Positions 27,152 to 36,127 of a stretch of 64,000 bases of DNA are shown piece after piece. The first letter of the stretch is position 1. Every line of letters begins with the position of its first letter. The stretch covers positions 5,642,001 through 5,706,000 of the forward strand of contig NZ_BLKZ01000001.1 of assembly GCF_010723575.1 (NCBI RefSeq). Reading direction: 5' to 3'. Both the position numbers and the translations under genes were made by a program. Source of the stretch: Mycobacterium bourgelatii. GTDB taxonomy: Bacteria > Actinomycetota > Actinomycetes > Mycobacteriales > Mycobacteriaceae. The notes beneath the pieces are model-generated. The model was not told the DNA's origin. It saw only the letters and a list, made by a program, of their open reading frames with translations, and did not search any database.

Positions 27152-28714
27152 TCAGCGCCCAACTGGGACTTCCGGAACCGTCGGAACTTCAAGTGAGGCA
27201 GCCGAAGCAGGCGGGGCCAACTCGCCCATCGCGGCTCCGCGGGCCGCGTTGGCCAGCATGTGCTCGATGACGTTCTTGCCGAGCGCGGTCTCGCTGGGCA
27301 GTTCGATCGGATAAGTGCCGTCGAAGCAGGCGCAGCACAGCCGCGAGGCGGGTTGCTCGGTGGCCGCGATCAGCCCGCGCAGCGACAGGTAGCCAAGTGT
27401 GTCGGCGTTGATCGCATGCCGGACGGCCTCCAGCATCTCGCTTTCGTCCTCGACGGCGTTCGCGATCAACTCGGCCGGTGACGGGAAGTCGATGCCGTAG
27501 AAGCACGGCCATTTCACTGGCGGGGAGGCGATGCGCACGTGCACTTCGACGGCCCCGGCTTCGCGCAGCATGCGCACCAGGGCGCGCTGGGTGTTGCCGC
27601 GGACGATCGAATCGTCAACGACGATAAGCCGTTTGCCGCGGATCACCTCTTTGAGCGGGTTCAGCTTCAGCCGGATGCCGAGTTGGCGGATGGTTTGCGA
27701 CGGCTGGATGAAGGTGCGCCCTACGTAGGCGTTCTTCATCAGACCCTGACCAAAAGGAATGCCGGACTCCTGCGCGTACCCCACCGCGGCAGGAGTGCCC
27801 GATTCCGGCACTCCGATGACCAAGTCGGCGTCAACCGCGCACTCCTGGGCCAGCCGGCGGCCGATAGCCAACCGCGCGGCGTGCACCGATCGGCCGGCGA
27901 TCGTGCTGTCGGGCCGTGCCAGGTAGACGTATTCGAAAACGCAGCCCTTCGGGGTGGGGTTGGCGAACCGCGTGGACCGCACCCCGTCTGCGTCGATCGC
28001 GAGCAGCTCGCCCGGTTCGATGTCGCGGACGAACGAGGCGCCGACGATGTCCAGGGCCGCGGTCTCCGAGGCCACCACCCAGCCGCGATCCAGCCGGCCG
28101 AGCGACAGCGGACGCACCCCGTGCGGGTCCCGGCAGGCGTACAGCGTGTTCTCGTCCATGAACGTCAGGCAGAAGGCGCCGCGCACCGTCGGCAACAGTT
28201 CCAGCGCCGCCTGCTCCAAGGTGGAGTCGGCCGCGCCGTGCGCCAACAGCGCGCCCAGGATGTCCGAGTCCGTGGTTGCCGGTGCGGGGCAACGCCGGTC
28301 CATCAGTCCCGCGTCGCGGGCCCGAGCGGCCAGTTCGGCGGCGTTGACCAGATTGCCGTTGTGGCCCAGTGCAACGCCGGTGCCTGCGGCGGTATTACGG
28401 AATACGGGCTGGGCGTTTTCCCAGGTGGTGTCGCCGGTGGTCGAGTAACGGCAGTGCCCGATGGCGACGTGACCCTGCATGGCGGCCAGTGTCTGCTCGT
28501 CGAATACCTGGCTGACCAGGCCGAGATCTTTGAAGACCAGAACCTGGGATCCGTCGGCGACGGCGATCCCCGCTGCTTCCTGACCGCGGTGCTGCAACGC
28601 GTACAGGCCGTAGTAGGTGAGTTTTGCGACGTCTTCGCCTGGGGCCCAGACCCCGAATACACCACACTCTTCACGAGGCGAGTTGAAATCTTGTTCGGGC
28701 TGCTCAGTGGTCAC
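27152..28714 (-). CDS. purF: Amidophosphoribosyltransferase PurF (Rv0808 orthologue)
   Basis: A 520-residue enzyme committing PRPP to purine synthesis. A short propeptide (MTTEQPEQDFNSPREE) precedes the N-terminal glutaminase nucleophile Cys in CGVFGVW; the PRPP loop is LIVVDDSIVRGNTQ. Fe-S cluster cysteines are seen in CFYGIDFPS and RLCCACFDG. I moved the start to the GTG at 28714, with AGGGAG just upstream, because the extra 39 residues of the longer frame lack homology and a ribosome site. Followed by purM. Confidence 0.96.
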   Translation of the reverse strand: MTTEQPEQDFNSPREECGVFGVWAPGEDVAKLTYYGLYALQHRGQEAAGIAVADGSQVLVFKDLGLVSQVFDEQTLAAMQGHVAIGHCRYSTTGDTTWENAQPVFRNTAAGTGVALGHNGNLVNAAELAARARDAGLMDRRCPAPATTDSDILGALLAHGAADSTLEQAALELLPTVRGAFCLTFMDENTLYACRDPHGVRPLSLGRLDRGWVVASETAALDIVGASFVRDIEPGELLAIDADGVRSTRFANPTPKGCVFEYVYLARPDSTIAGRSVHAARLAIGRRLAQECAVDADLVIGVPESGTPAAVGYAQESGIPFGQGLMKNAYVGRTFIQPSQTIRQLGIRLKLNPLKEVIRGKRLIVVDDSIVRGNTQRALVRMLREAGAVEVHVRIASPPVKWPCFYGIDFPSPAELIANAVEDESEMLEAVRHAINADTLGYLSLRGLIAATEQPASRLCCACFDGTYPIELPSETALGKNVIEHMLANAARGAAMGELAPPASAASLEVPTVPEVPVGR

Positions 28715-28803
28715 GGTGGGGCGGCTCCCTAGGGCGCAGGTAGTGACATTTCGGAGTCTACGGCCAGCAACGGCCCCCCGCCGAATCCCAATGGCGTGTT
28801 GCC

Positions 28804-28820
28804 CGCGGAGAAAATCCGCG
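28804..28820 (-). terminator. Hairpin between the Rv0807 orthologue and purF
   Basis: CGCGGA and TCCGCG form a 6-bp stem with a GAAAA loop, 21 bp after the upstream gene's stop and 90 bp before purF. It has no T-run. It could separate the two genes' transcripts or be part of the purF leader. Confidence 0.3.
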
Positions 28821-28840
28821 TGTCGCGGCAAACCCGCAGT

Positions 28841-29236
28841 TCAGGACAAGTTCACCAACGGCAGCCAGTGGCCAATTTCACGCGCGCGTAAACCGGACAG
28901 GGTCAGGACGCCGTTCGTCACTGCCTCCTCTAGTCCCACCAGTCCCGTAGCTAACAGCAGCCACGTGCGCGGGTCGGTTTCCACGATGTTGGGCGGGGTG
29001 CCGCGGGTATGTCTGGGGCCGGACACACATTGCACCGCGACGAACGGCGGCACCCGCACCTCGACGCTGGACCCGGGCGCCAACTCGGCGAGAGTGCGGG
29101 CGGTGAGTCGCACCGCGGCCCCGAGGTCGGCGCGATCCGGCGCCGGTAGCGCGTCGTCACGCAACCAGTCGGCGATGGCCAGCACGACCTGCCGAAGCTG
29201 GGCCGGATCGGCCTTGTTGCGGTTGCGGGTGGCCAT
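28841..29236 (-). CDS. Sterol-carrier-family-like conserved protein (Rv0807 orthologue)
   Basis: A 131-residue protein that I recognise as the orthologue of Rv0807, annotated as a sterol carrier family protein. The region PPFVAVQCVSGPRHTRGTPPNIVETDPRTWL matches the conserved actinobacterial block. No membrane helix or catalytic motif is visible. It lies upstream of purF on the same strand, separated by 126 bp. Confidence 0.85.
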   Translation of the reverse strand: MATRNRNKADPAQLRQVVLAIADWLRDDALPAPDRADLGAAVRLTARTLAELAPGSSVEVRVPPFVAVQCVSGPRHTRGTPPNIVETDPRTWLLLATGLVGLEEAVTNGVLTLSGLRAREIGHWLPLVNLS

Positions 29237-29515
29237 TCCGTCATGGTCTCAGAACCGGCCGTTGGATCGTTAACCCGATGTTCATCAGCCCCCCGACCGC
29301 GGCACCCGGACGGCTCGGCCACGGCTGCGGCATTCGAAGTTGAACAAAAGGTGACCGCTGCGCAACAATTGTGTTTCCAGCACGTGTGACCAGGGCACTA
29401 AATCGTCTGTCTCACAAGCGGTGTCGGCTCCTGCGCAGCGTACCCGCCGTGTGTGGAAGCCCCGTCTGTGAGATCCTCACGGTGCCGTGGTCAGGGTTTG
29501 AAAGGTGGTGTTCCG

Positions 29516-31105
29516 ATGCCTAATTTCATGTCCAGCGGGGGTGTTCGGCCCGCCATGAGCCCCATCGTCGTGAGCCGACGAGGCAAGGTCGCGCGGCTTG
29601 AATCAAGTCTGACACCGCATGAGGCGCAGATTGAGGATCTGGTTTTTCTGCGAAAGGTGCTCAACGAGGCCAACATTCCGTTCTTGTTGATCCGCAATCA
29701 CAAGAACCGTCCGGTGCTTGCCGTCGACATCGAATTTCGCCCGGCCGTCGAGCGTGCGCTTATCGCGGCGTGTGCCACGGAGCCGATGTACGCGAAAACC
29801 AAAGACAAGAGCGGGCATCCGGCGGTTTTGGTGACCGCACATGGGTTGTCCAGTCTGGTCGACCCGCGAATCGTGCGGTTGTACCGGCGGCGGATTGCGC
29901 CGGGAGGGTTCCGCTTCGGGGCCGCCTTCGGCGTCGAACTCCAATTCTGGGTCTATGAAGACACTTTGGTGCACTGCCCGGTGGAAAATTCACTTACGCG
30001 GAAAGTGGTGCCGCGCGCCGAGCTGATTCCGGCGACCGTGAAGCTGTACGGCTACAAGTGGCCAACCGTCCAAGGGATGTTCACGCCGCACGCGAGCGAC
30101 GTGACCTTCGATGTCGACATGGTGTTTTCCTGGGTCGACGGTAGCGACCCCGAATTTCGCGCCCGTCGGGTCCGGCAAATGGCGCAGCATGTCGTCGGCG
30201 AGGGGGACGCCGCCGAGGCGCGGATCCGGCAGATCGACGAGCTGAAATACGCGTTGCGGTCGGTGCACATGTTCGCTCCGTGGATCCGTCGCATCTTCAT
30301 TGCGACCGATTCCGCGCCGCCGGCCTGGCTGGCCGAACACCCCAAAATCACCATTGTTCGCGCCGCGGAACACTTTTCCGACCCCGCGGCATTGCCGACC
30401 TACAATTCGCACGCCGTGGAAAGCCAGCTGCACCACATCGACGGACTGAGTGAACATTTTCTGTACTCCAATGACGACATGTTTTTCGGTCGTCCGGTCA
30501 ACGCCAGCATGTTTTTCTCGGCGGGCGGGGTGAGCAAGTTCATCGAAGCGAAAACCCGGATTGGGCTGGGCACAAGCGAACCCACCCGCAGCGGCTTCGA
30601 AAATGCCGCCCGGGTCAACCGCGAATTGATCTTGAAAAGGTTCGGGCAGGTCATCACGCGCCATCTCGAGCACACCGCGGTGCCATTGCGCCGGAGCGTG
30701 CTCGAGGAGATGGAGCGGGAGTTCCCAGAGGATTTCGCCCGCACGCAGGCCAGCGCGTTCCGCTCGGCCACCGACATCTCGGTGACCAACTCGCTGTACC
30801 ACTACTACGCGCTGATGACCGGTCGAGCCGTCCAGCAGGAGAAGGCCAAGGTGCTGTACGTGAACACCACGACGCAAGCCGGCCTGAGCTTGCTGCCGAA
30901 GTTACGCAAGAAGCGCAACTACGACTTCTTCTGCCTCAACGACAGCAGCTTCCCCGAGGTGTCGGCGGCCGAACGAACCGAGCGGGTGACCAAATTCCTG
31001 GAGCGGTACTTCCCGATCCCGGCGCCGTGGGAGAAGGTCGAGGCGGACGTCAGTCGACCGGACGCCGCGGTGCAGTCGGAGCTAGCGCCATCGGAAGGTG
31101 CCTGA
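29516..31105 (+). CDS. cpsY: Stealth-family sugar-phosphotransferase CpsY (Rv0806c orthologue)
   Basis: A 529-residue protein of the Stealth family, hexose-1-phosphate transferases that make phosphodiester-linked exopolysaccharides. The four conserved regions are present: CR1 DVDMVFSWVDGSDPEF (about 198-213), CR2 RQIDELKYALRSVHMFAPW, CR3 HHIDGLSEHFLYSNDDMFFG with an Asp-rich metal site, and CR4 with TNSLYHYYALMTG. The ATG at 29516 has GAAAGGTGG upstream and matches the family; an earlier ATG at 29453 lacks one. The gene's 3' end overlaps the convergent cpdA by 56 bp. A 279-bp non-coding interval precedes it. Confidence 0.92.
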   Translation: MPNFMSSGGVRPAMSPIVVSRRGKVARLESSLTPHEAQIEDLVFLRKVLNEANIPFLLIRNHKNRPVLAVDIEFRPAVERALIAACATEPMYAKTKDKSGHPAVLVTAHGLSSLVDPRIVRLYRRRIAPGGFRFGAAFGVELQFWVYEDTLVHCPVENSLTRKVVPRAELIPATVKLYGYKWPTVQGMFTPHASDVTFDVDMVFSWVDGSDPEFRARRVRQMAQHVVGEGDAAEARIRQIDELKYALRSVHMFAPWIRRIFIATDSAPPAWLAEHPKITIVRAAEHFSDPAALPTYNSHAVESQLHHIDGLSEHFLYSNDDMFFGRPVNASMFFSAGGVSKFIEAKTRIGLGTSEPTRSGFENAARVNRELILKRFGQVITRHLEHTAVPLRRSVLEEMEREFPEDFARTQASAFRSATDISVTNSLYHYYALMTGRAVQQEKAKVLYVNTTTQAGLSLLPKLRKKRNYDFFCLNDSSFPEVSAAERTERVTKFLERYFPIPAPWEKVEADVSRPDAAVQSELAPSEGA

Positions 31106-32027
31106 ACAGCGAATCGCGACGGGACGGCTCGATGAACATGCCGCTTTCGGCGATGTTGCGCTGCGCCTGACCGGGAGAGACGAAGGTGCCCACGGTGTTT
31201 CCGCCGCCGAGTGGTACCACCGAATGCACGATCGTGTCCTGGTAGACGTGCACCAGGTTGCAGCCCTGGGCGCCGTCTCTGCCGCGCGTTCCGCCCGCCG
31301 CAACCGTCAGATCCTGGGTGTAACAGGTGGCAGAGGCGACCGACACCGGGATTCCGACGAACGTGGCGTTCGTCGAGTAGTGCAGGTGCCCCGCCAGAAT
31401 CGCGCGCACATCGGTGCCTTTGAGCACCCGGCCAAGCGGGGCCTGGTCGCGCAGTTCCACGGTGACGGCCATGTCCAGGACGCTGGGAATCGGTGGATGG
31501 TGCAGCGCCAGGATGGTGCCGTCCGGTGCTGAGGTCAGCAGTTCCTCCGCCAGCCAATCCAACTGGGCTTCGCGAATTTCACCGTAGTGATGCCCGGGGA
31601 CCGAGGTGTCCAGGGTGATGATGCGCAGGCCGTCGATCATCCGGACGCTGTCCAGCGGCGCCATCGAGGGCGCTTCATCCAGCAGCAACCTGCGCAGCTC
31701 GGCGCGGTCGTCGTGATTGCCCATCACCCAGATGAGTTCGGCGCCCAGTTCGGCGGCGAACGGCTCGACCATATTGCGGAGCTTGCGGTAAGCCTGCGGC
31801 TCGCCCTTGTCGGCCAGATCGCCGGTGAACACGATCGCGTCGGGACGCACCCCGGATCCGGTCAGTTGCTCGAGCAGTTCGCCCAGTCGTCCGTCGGCGT
31901 CAACCGCTCCGTACAGCGGACCGTCGTCCGCGATGAGATGGGTGTCGCTGATGTGTAAGAGAACGTAGTCCGGCCGCGGATGCTCCGCGGCCCTAAGTCT
32001 GTGCACCGGAGGTGCCAACCTCTCCAT
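31050..32027 (-). CDS. cpdA: cAMP phosphodiesterase CpdA (Rv0805 orthologue)
   Basis: A 325-residue class III cyclic-nucleotide phosphodiesterase of the metallophosphoesterase fold. All the metal motifs are present in order: ISDTH, GDLAD, GNHDD, HHPP and GHLHY. The orthologue hydrolyses cAMP (weakly) and cyclic 2',3' nucleotides. The C-terminal 50 residues are a mobile tail known to reach the cell wall in M. tuberculosis. Its 3' end overlaps cpsY on the opposite strand. Confidence 0.95.
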   Translation of the reverse strand: MERLAPPVHRLRAAEHPRPDYVLLHISDTHLIADDGPLYGAVDADGRLGELLEQLTGSGVRPDAIVFTGDLADKGEPQAYRKLRNMVEPFAAELGAELIWVMGNHDDRAELRRLLLDEAPSMAPLDSVRMIDGLRIITLDTSVPGHHYGEIREAQLDWLAEELLTSAPDGTILALHHPPIPSVLDMAVTVELRDQAPLGRVLKGTDVRAILAGHLHYSTNATFVGIPVSVASATCYTQDLTVAAGGTRGRDGAQGCNLVHVYQDTIVHSVVPLGGGNTVGTFVSPGQAQRNIAESGMFIEPSRRDSLFRHLPMALAPTAPRRPVD

Positions 32028-32108
32028 TCGTCGGGGCTATTCGTCGGGGCCCCTCGGACGGACCCCGTGAAATTAACAACGATTTAACAAGTGTAAGTGG
32101 GGCGGGGG

Positions 32109-32753
32109 TTAGATCGCTGCACTTGTGAGCTGTTCCACGCCGCGCGCTCGCTGCTGGGTCGCCACCGCGGCTAGCGCGCCTGACTCGTTGATGGCCAGGT
32201 GCAGCAGGATCGGTGCCGCGAGGCTGCCGCTGCGCTCGGCCAGCCAGCCGAACAGCCAGCCCGCCAGACCGGTGATCAACACGGTGGGCACCAGCGGTAC
32301 ACCCGTCGCCCGCGCATCCGGGACGTGGGACAGGCCGAAAGTGACGGCTTGCAGCAATTGCCCACCGGTCGGGCCGAAGGCTTCGGCCCCCGCGGTCATC
32401 AGGGCCCCGCGAAAGGCGGCTTCCTCGGCCCAAACCGTGCCTAGCGGTATCTGCAAGCTCAACCAAGTGGGCACCGACGGCGGCAGCTCGCGCGTGGACA
32501 TCGACATCCGGACCTTCGGCACGGGTGTCGTCGCGGCGACCGCGGTCGCGGCCACCGCGGCGGACGCTGAACCCCACCGCAGGCCCGCCCAAAGCCGCGG
32601 CGGCCAGAACCCCAGCGGCGCACGGGTCCCCGCTACGAGCAGAGCACCCACCCCCGCCTGCAGCGGTGTTCGCCAGGACGTCGGCAAGCGCGGACTCAAG
32701 AAGCTCCAGCCGACCAAGCCGGCGGCCAATGCCAAGGCGCGAACGCGACTCAC
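32109..32753 (-). CDS. CPBP-family intramembrane protease-like protein (Rv0804 orthologue)
   Basis: A 214-residue membrane protein of the CAAX protease/bacteriocin-processing (CPBP, Abi) family. The catalytic-type motif EExxxR is E110-E111-A-A-F-R115, with His in FGLSH and HLAIN further on. About five membrane segments are seen. Substrate unknown. Its ATG overlaps the purL stop by 4 bp, so the two are translationally coupled, an odd pairing that is conserved in mycobacteria. Confidence 0.88.
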   Translation of the reverse strand: MSRVRALALAAGLVGWSFLSPRLPTSWRTPLQAGVGALLVAGTRAPLGFWPPRLWAGLRWGSASAAVAATAVAATTPVPKVRMSMSTRELPPSVPTWLSLQIPLGTVWAEEAAFRGALMTAGAEAFGPTGGQLLQAVTFGLSHVPDARATGVPLVPTVLITGLAGWLFGWLAERSGSLAAPILLHLAINESGALAAVATQQRARGVEQLTSAAI

Positions 32754-35035
32754 CCGAAGAAGCGCGGCAGCACCGCCTCCGACGTCTCGCGCAGCTCCGC
32801 CAACGACACCGTGAACAATCCCTGAACCTCGATGCCGTCGGAAGTCTCATCGACGACGCCGATGCGGACGGCGGGCAGCTCGCGCGCCTCACACATCGCA
32901 CGGAACCGACTCTCCTCAGTGCGCGGGACGGCTACCAACACCCGGCCCGCGGACTCCGAAAACAGCATGACGAACGGATCGTGTCCCTCGGGAAGCACTA
33001 TGCGACAACCAGTTTCGCCCCCCAACGCCGATTCGACAACCGCTTGGGCCAAACCGCCTTCGGAGAGGTCGTGCGCCGCACTTATCAGCCCGTCACGCGA
33101 GCCCGCGCGCAGCACGTCGGCCAACAACCGCTCGCGATCCAAGTCCACCTGGGGCGGCAGCCCGCCCAGGTGATCGGCGACCACTTGTGCCCAGATCGAG
33201 CCGTCGAACTCGTCGCGGGTATCCCCCAGCAGCATCAGCGTTTCACCGGGTTCGGTACCGAACGCGGTGGGGATGCGGCGGGCGACGTCGTCGATGACGC
33301 CGAGGACCCCGACCACGGGGGTGGGCAGGATGGCCGTCGAGCCCGTTTGGTTGTAGAAGCTGACGTTGCCGCCGGTCACCGGAATGCCAAGGGCCGCACA
33401 GCCGTCGGCAAGGCCGCGCACCGCCTGGGAGAACTGCCACATGACACCCGGGTCTTCGGGCGAACCGAAGTTGAGGCAGTTGGTCACCGCGACCGGGGTG
33501 GCGCCGGTGACCGCGACGTTGCGGTACGCCTCGGCCAGGGCGAGTTGCGCACCGGTGTACGGGTCCAGCTTGGTGTAGCGGCCGGAGGCGTCGGTCGACA
33601 GCGCGATACCCCGTCCGGTCGTCTCGTCGATCCGCAGCATGCCGCCGTCGGCGTGTTCGGCGAGCACGGTGTTGCCGCGCACGTAGCGGTCGTACTGCTG
33701 GGTGATGAACGCGCGACTGCACAGATGCGGGCTGCCCACAAGCGCAAGCAAAGTGGCGCGGAGTTCGTCGCCGGTGGTGGGCCGCGGCAGGCTGGTCGAA
33801 CGGTCTGCGTTGAGGGCGTCCTGCGACTCGGGACGAGCGACCGGGCGTTGGTACACCGGACCTTCGTGGGCCACGGTGCGCGGCGGTACGTCGACCACCG
33901 TCTGGCCGTGCCAGGTGATCTGCAGCCGGTCGCCGTCGGTGACCTCGCCGATCACGGTGGCCAGCACTTCCCACTTGCGGCACACCGCCAGGAAGGCATC
34001 CACGTTCTCCGGGGCGACGACCGCGCACATCCGCTCTTGGGACTCGCTGCAGAGCACCTCGGCAGGCGTCATGTTCTTGGCGCGCAGCGGCACGCTGTCG
34101 AGCTGGATGGCCATTCCGCCGTCGCCGGCGGAGGCCAGTTCGGATGTGGCGCAGGACAATCCGGCCCCACCAAGATCTTGAATGCCGATCACCAGGCCGC
34201 CGGCGTACAACTCGAGGCAGCACTCGATGAGCACCTTTTCCATGAAGGGGTCGCCCACCTGCACCGAGGGCAGCTTCTTGCGGGAGTTTTCGGCGTCAAA
34301 CGTGTCGGAGGCGAGAACCGAAACGCCGCCGATGCCGTCTAGACCGGTCCGTGCCCCGAACAGGATGATCTTGTTGCCGGCGCCCGATGCGAACGCCAGA
34401 TGCAGGTCCTCCTGGCGCAATACCCCGACGCACAGCGCGTTGACCAACGGGTTGCCCGCGTAGGAGGCGTCGAAAACGGTTTCCCCTCCGATGTTGGGCA
34501 GGCCCAGCGAGTTGCCGTAGCCGCCGACGCCTCGGACCACGCCGTCGACCACCCGGCGGGTATCGGGAGCGTCGGCGGCGCCGAACCGCAACTGGTCCAT
34601 CACCGCCACCGGCCGCGCGCCCATGGCCATGATGTCGCGCACGATGCCGCCGACGCCGGTGGCCGCGCCCTGATAGGGCTCGACGTAGGACGGGTGGTTG
34701 TGGGACTCCACCTTGAACGTGACGGCCCAGCCGTCACCGATGTCGACGACACCGGCGTTCTCGCCGATCCCGGCGAGCATGCCGGTGCGCATCTCGTCGG
34801 TGGTGGTCTCACCGAAATACCGCAGATGCACCTTGGAAGACTTGTAAGAGCAGTGCTCGCTCCACATCACCGAGTACATGGCCAGCTCGGTGTCGGTGGG
34901 CCGGCGGCCCAGGATGTCACGGATACGCTGGTACTCGTCGTCTTTGAGGCCCAGCTCGTGGAACGGCTGTGGGTGGTCCGGGGTGGTGGCGGCGTGTTCG
35001 ACGGTGTCAATCACGTGGGAGGGCGCGCTCGTCAC
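32750..35035 (-). CDS. purL: Phosphoribosylformylglycinamidine synthase II PurL (Rv0803 orthologue)
   Basis: A 761-residue small-type FGAM synthase, which needs PurQ and PurS to act. The signature MWSEHCSYKSSK and the ATP/Mg motif VKVESHNHPSYVEPYQGAATGVGGI are present, along with the second-half repeat NVAVTGATPVAVTNCLNFG. Length is normal. PurQ and PurS are encoded 14 kb away in this window. Overlaps the downstream CPBP gene by 4 bp. Confidence 0.97.
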   Translation of the reverse strand: MTSAPSHVIDTVEHAATTPDHPQPFHELGLKDDEYQRIRDILGRRPTDTELAMYSVMWSEHCSYKSSKVHLRYFGETTTDEMRTGMLAGIGENAGVVDIGDGWAVTFKVESHNHPSYVEPYQGAATGVGGIVRDIMAMGARPVAVMDQLRFGAADAPDTRRVVDGVVRGVGGYGNSLGLPNIGGETVFDASYAGNPLVNALCVGVLRQEDLHLAFASGAGNKIILFGARTGLDGIGGVSVLASDTFDAENSRKKLPSVQVGDPFMEKVLIECCLELYAGGLVIGIQDLGGAGLSCATSELASAGDGGMAIQLDSVPLRAKNMTPAEVLCSESQERMCAVVAPENVDAFLAVCRKWEVLATVIGEVTDGDRLQITWHGQTVVDVPPRTVAHEGPVYQRPVARPESQDALNADRSTSLPRPTTGDELRATLLALVGSPHLCSRAFITQQYDRYVRGNTVLAEHADGGMLRIDETTGRGIALSTDASGRYTKLDPYTGAQLALAEAYRNVAVTGATPVAVTNCLNFGSPEDPGVMWQFSQAVRGLADGCAALGIPVTGGNVSFYNQTGSTAILPTPVVGVLGVIDDVARRIPTAFGTEPGETLMLLGDTRDEFDGSIWAQVVADHLGGLPPQVDLDRERLLADVLRAGSRDGLISAAHDLSEGGLAQAVVESALGGETGCRIVLPEGHDPFVMLFSESAGRVLVAVPRTEESRFRAMCEARELPAVRIGVVDETSDGIEVQGLFTVSLAELRETSEAVLPRFFG

Positions 35036-35104
35036 GGAGCCAGTCTAGGTTCCCGCCCGAAATTGGGCTGATTTCGACCGGAGCTATCCCAATAATGGTG
35101 AACC

Positions 35105-35746
35105 ATGTCTCGTCACTGGCCGCTGTTCGAGCTGCGGATCACCACGCCGCGGTTGCAGCTGCGCCTGCCCGACGAAGAAGTGATCGACCAGCTGATCGAC
35201 ACCATTCTCGACGGGGTGCACCCGCCCGACCAGATGCCGTTTTCGGTCCCGTGGACCCGAGTGCCGCGCGAATACCTTCCGTTCAACACGCTGTCGTTTC
35301 TGTGGCGGGAGCTGGCCAGCTTCAGACGCGATGAGTGGTCGCTGCCGCTCGCGGTACTCCTCGACGGGAAGGCCGTTGGTGTACAGGGGATGATGGCGAA
35401 GCATTTTCCGATCACCCGCCAAGTGGACACCGGGTCGTGGCTTGGGCTGCGGTACCAGGGACGCGGCTACGGAACCGAGATGCGCGCAGCCGTACTGCAT
35501 TTCGCGTTCAACGAGCTAGGTGCGGGGGTGGCGACGTCGCAGTCGTTCACCGACAACGCGGCTTCCATCGCCGTGTCCCGTCGCCTCGGCTACCAAGACA
35601 ACGGCGTCGATCGGTTGGCGCGCGAGGGAACTCCGGCCGAGACGCTGCGGTTCCGACTCACCCGCGAGGACTGGGAGCGGCATCGCGCCGTCGAGGTGCG
35701 CGTCGACGGGTTCGAGCGCTGCCGACCGCTCTTCGGGCTTGAGTGA
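35105..35746 (+). CDS. GNAT-family acetyl/succinyltransferase (Rv0802c orthologue)
   Basis: A 213-residue GNAT protein. The acyl-CoA-binding motif A is visible as GSWLGLRYQGRGYGTEMRAAVL. The M. tuberculosis orthologue Rv0802c has been assigned succinyltransferase activity, based on structure. The first ATG is used. Convergent with the small VOC gene, 11 bp between the stops. Confidence 0.9.
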   Translation: MSRHWPLFELRITTPRLQLRLPDEEVIDQLIDTILDGVHPPDQMPFSVPWTRVPREYLPFNTLSFLWRELASFRRDEWSLPLAVLLDGKAVGVQGMMAKHFPITRQVDTGSWLGLRYQGRGYGTEMRAAVLHFAFNELGAGVATSQSFTDNAASIAVSRRLGYQDNGVDRLAREGTPAETLRFRLTREDWERHRAVEVRVDGFERCRPLFGLE

Positions 35747-35757
35747 GCTCAGGGAGG

Positions 35758-36117
35758 TCAGGCGCCCTCGTACTGGCACACCACACAGAACGCGTTGCCT
35801 TCAGGATCGGCCAACACCACCCAGCGGAAGTCGTCGCCGATATTGTGCCGTTCGACTTCGGTCGCGCCGGCGGCCGTCAGCCGCGAGACTTCGCCGTCCA
35901 CATCCGGCGTGGTGAAGTCGAGGTGCACCTTGTTCTTCCCGGGAGTCGGGTCGGGCACCTTCTGAAATCCCAGGCGGGGCCCTTCGGGGCGGGCCACCGC
36001 AAAGAACTCTCCGGGCATCAATTCGTGCGTCTTACCGCCGAATTGGTCGGCCCACCAGCCGGCCAACTTCGCCGGCTCGGTGGAGTCGAAGGTGATCATC
36101 TCAAGGTTGAGAGCCAT
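35758..36117 (-). CDS. VOC (glyoxalase/bleomycin-resistance) family protein (Rv0801 orthologue)
   Basis: A 119-residue single-domain vicinal-oxygen-chelate fold protein made of two beta-alpha-beta-beta-beta units (LNLEMITFDSTEPAKLAGWWA and KVHLDFTTPDVDGEVSRL). Conserved C-terminal DPEGNAFCV. No complete metal triad could be assigned. It starts 10 bp after the pepC stop on the same strand, so the two are probably an operon. Confidence 0.88.
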   Translation of the reverse strand: MALNLEMITFDSTEPAKLAGWWADQFGGKTHELMPGEFFAVARPEGPRLGFQKVPDPTPGKNKVHLDFTTPDVDGEVSRLTAAGATEVERHNIGDDFRWVVLADPEGNAFCVVCQYEGA

Positions 36118-36127
36118 AGGGAAAAAC

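Noticed and set aside
29464..29481. CRP-like site TGTGAGATCCTCACG before cpsY, near the cAMP phosphodiesterase gene
   Set aside because: The half-sites are separated by 5 bp rather than 6 and only one half matches well.
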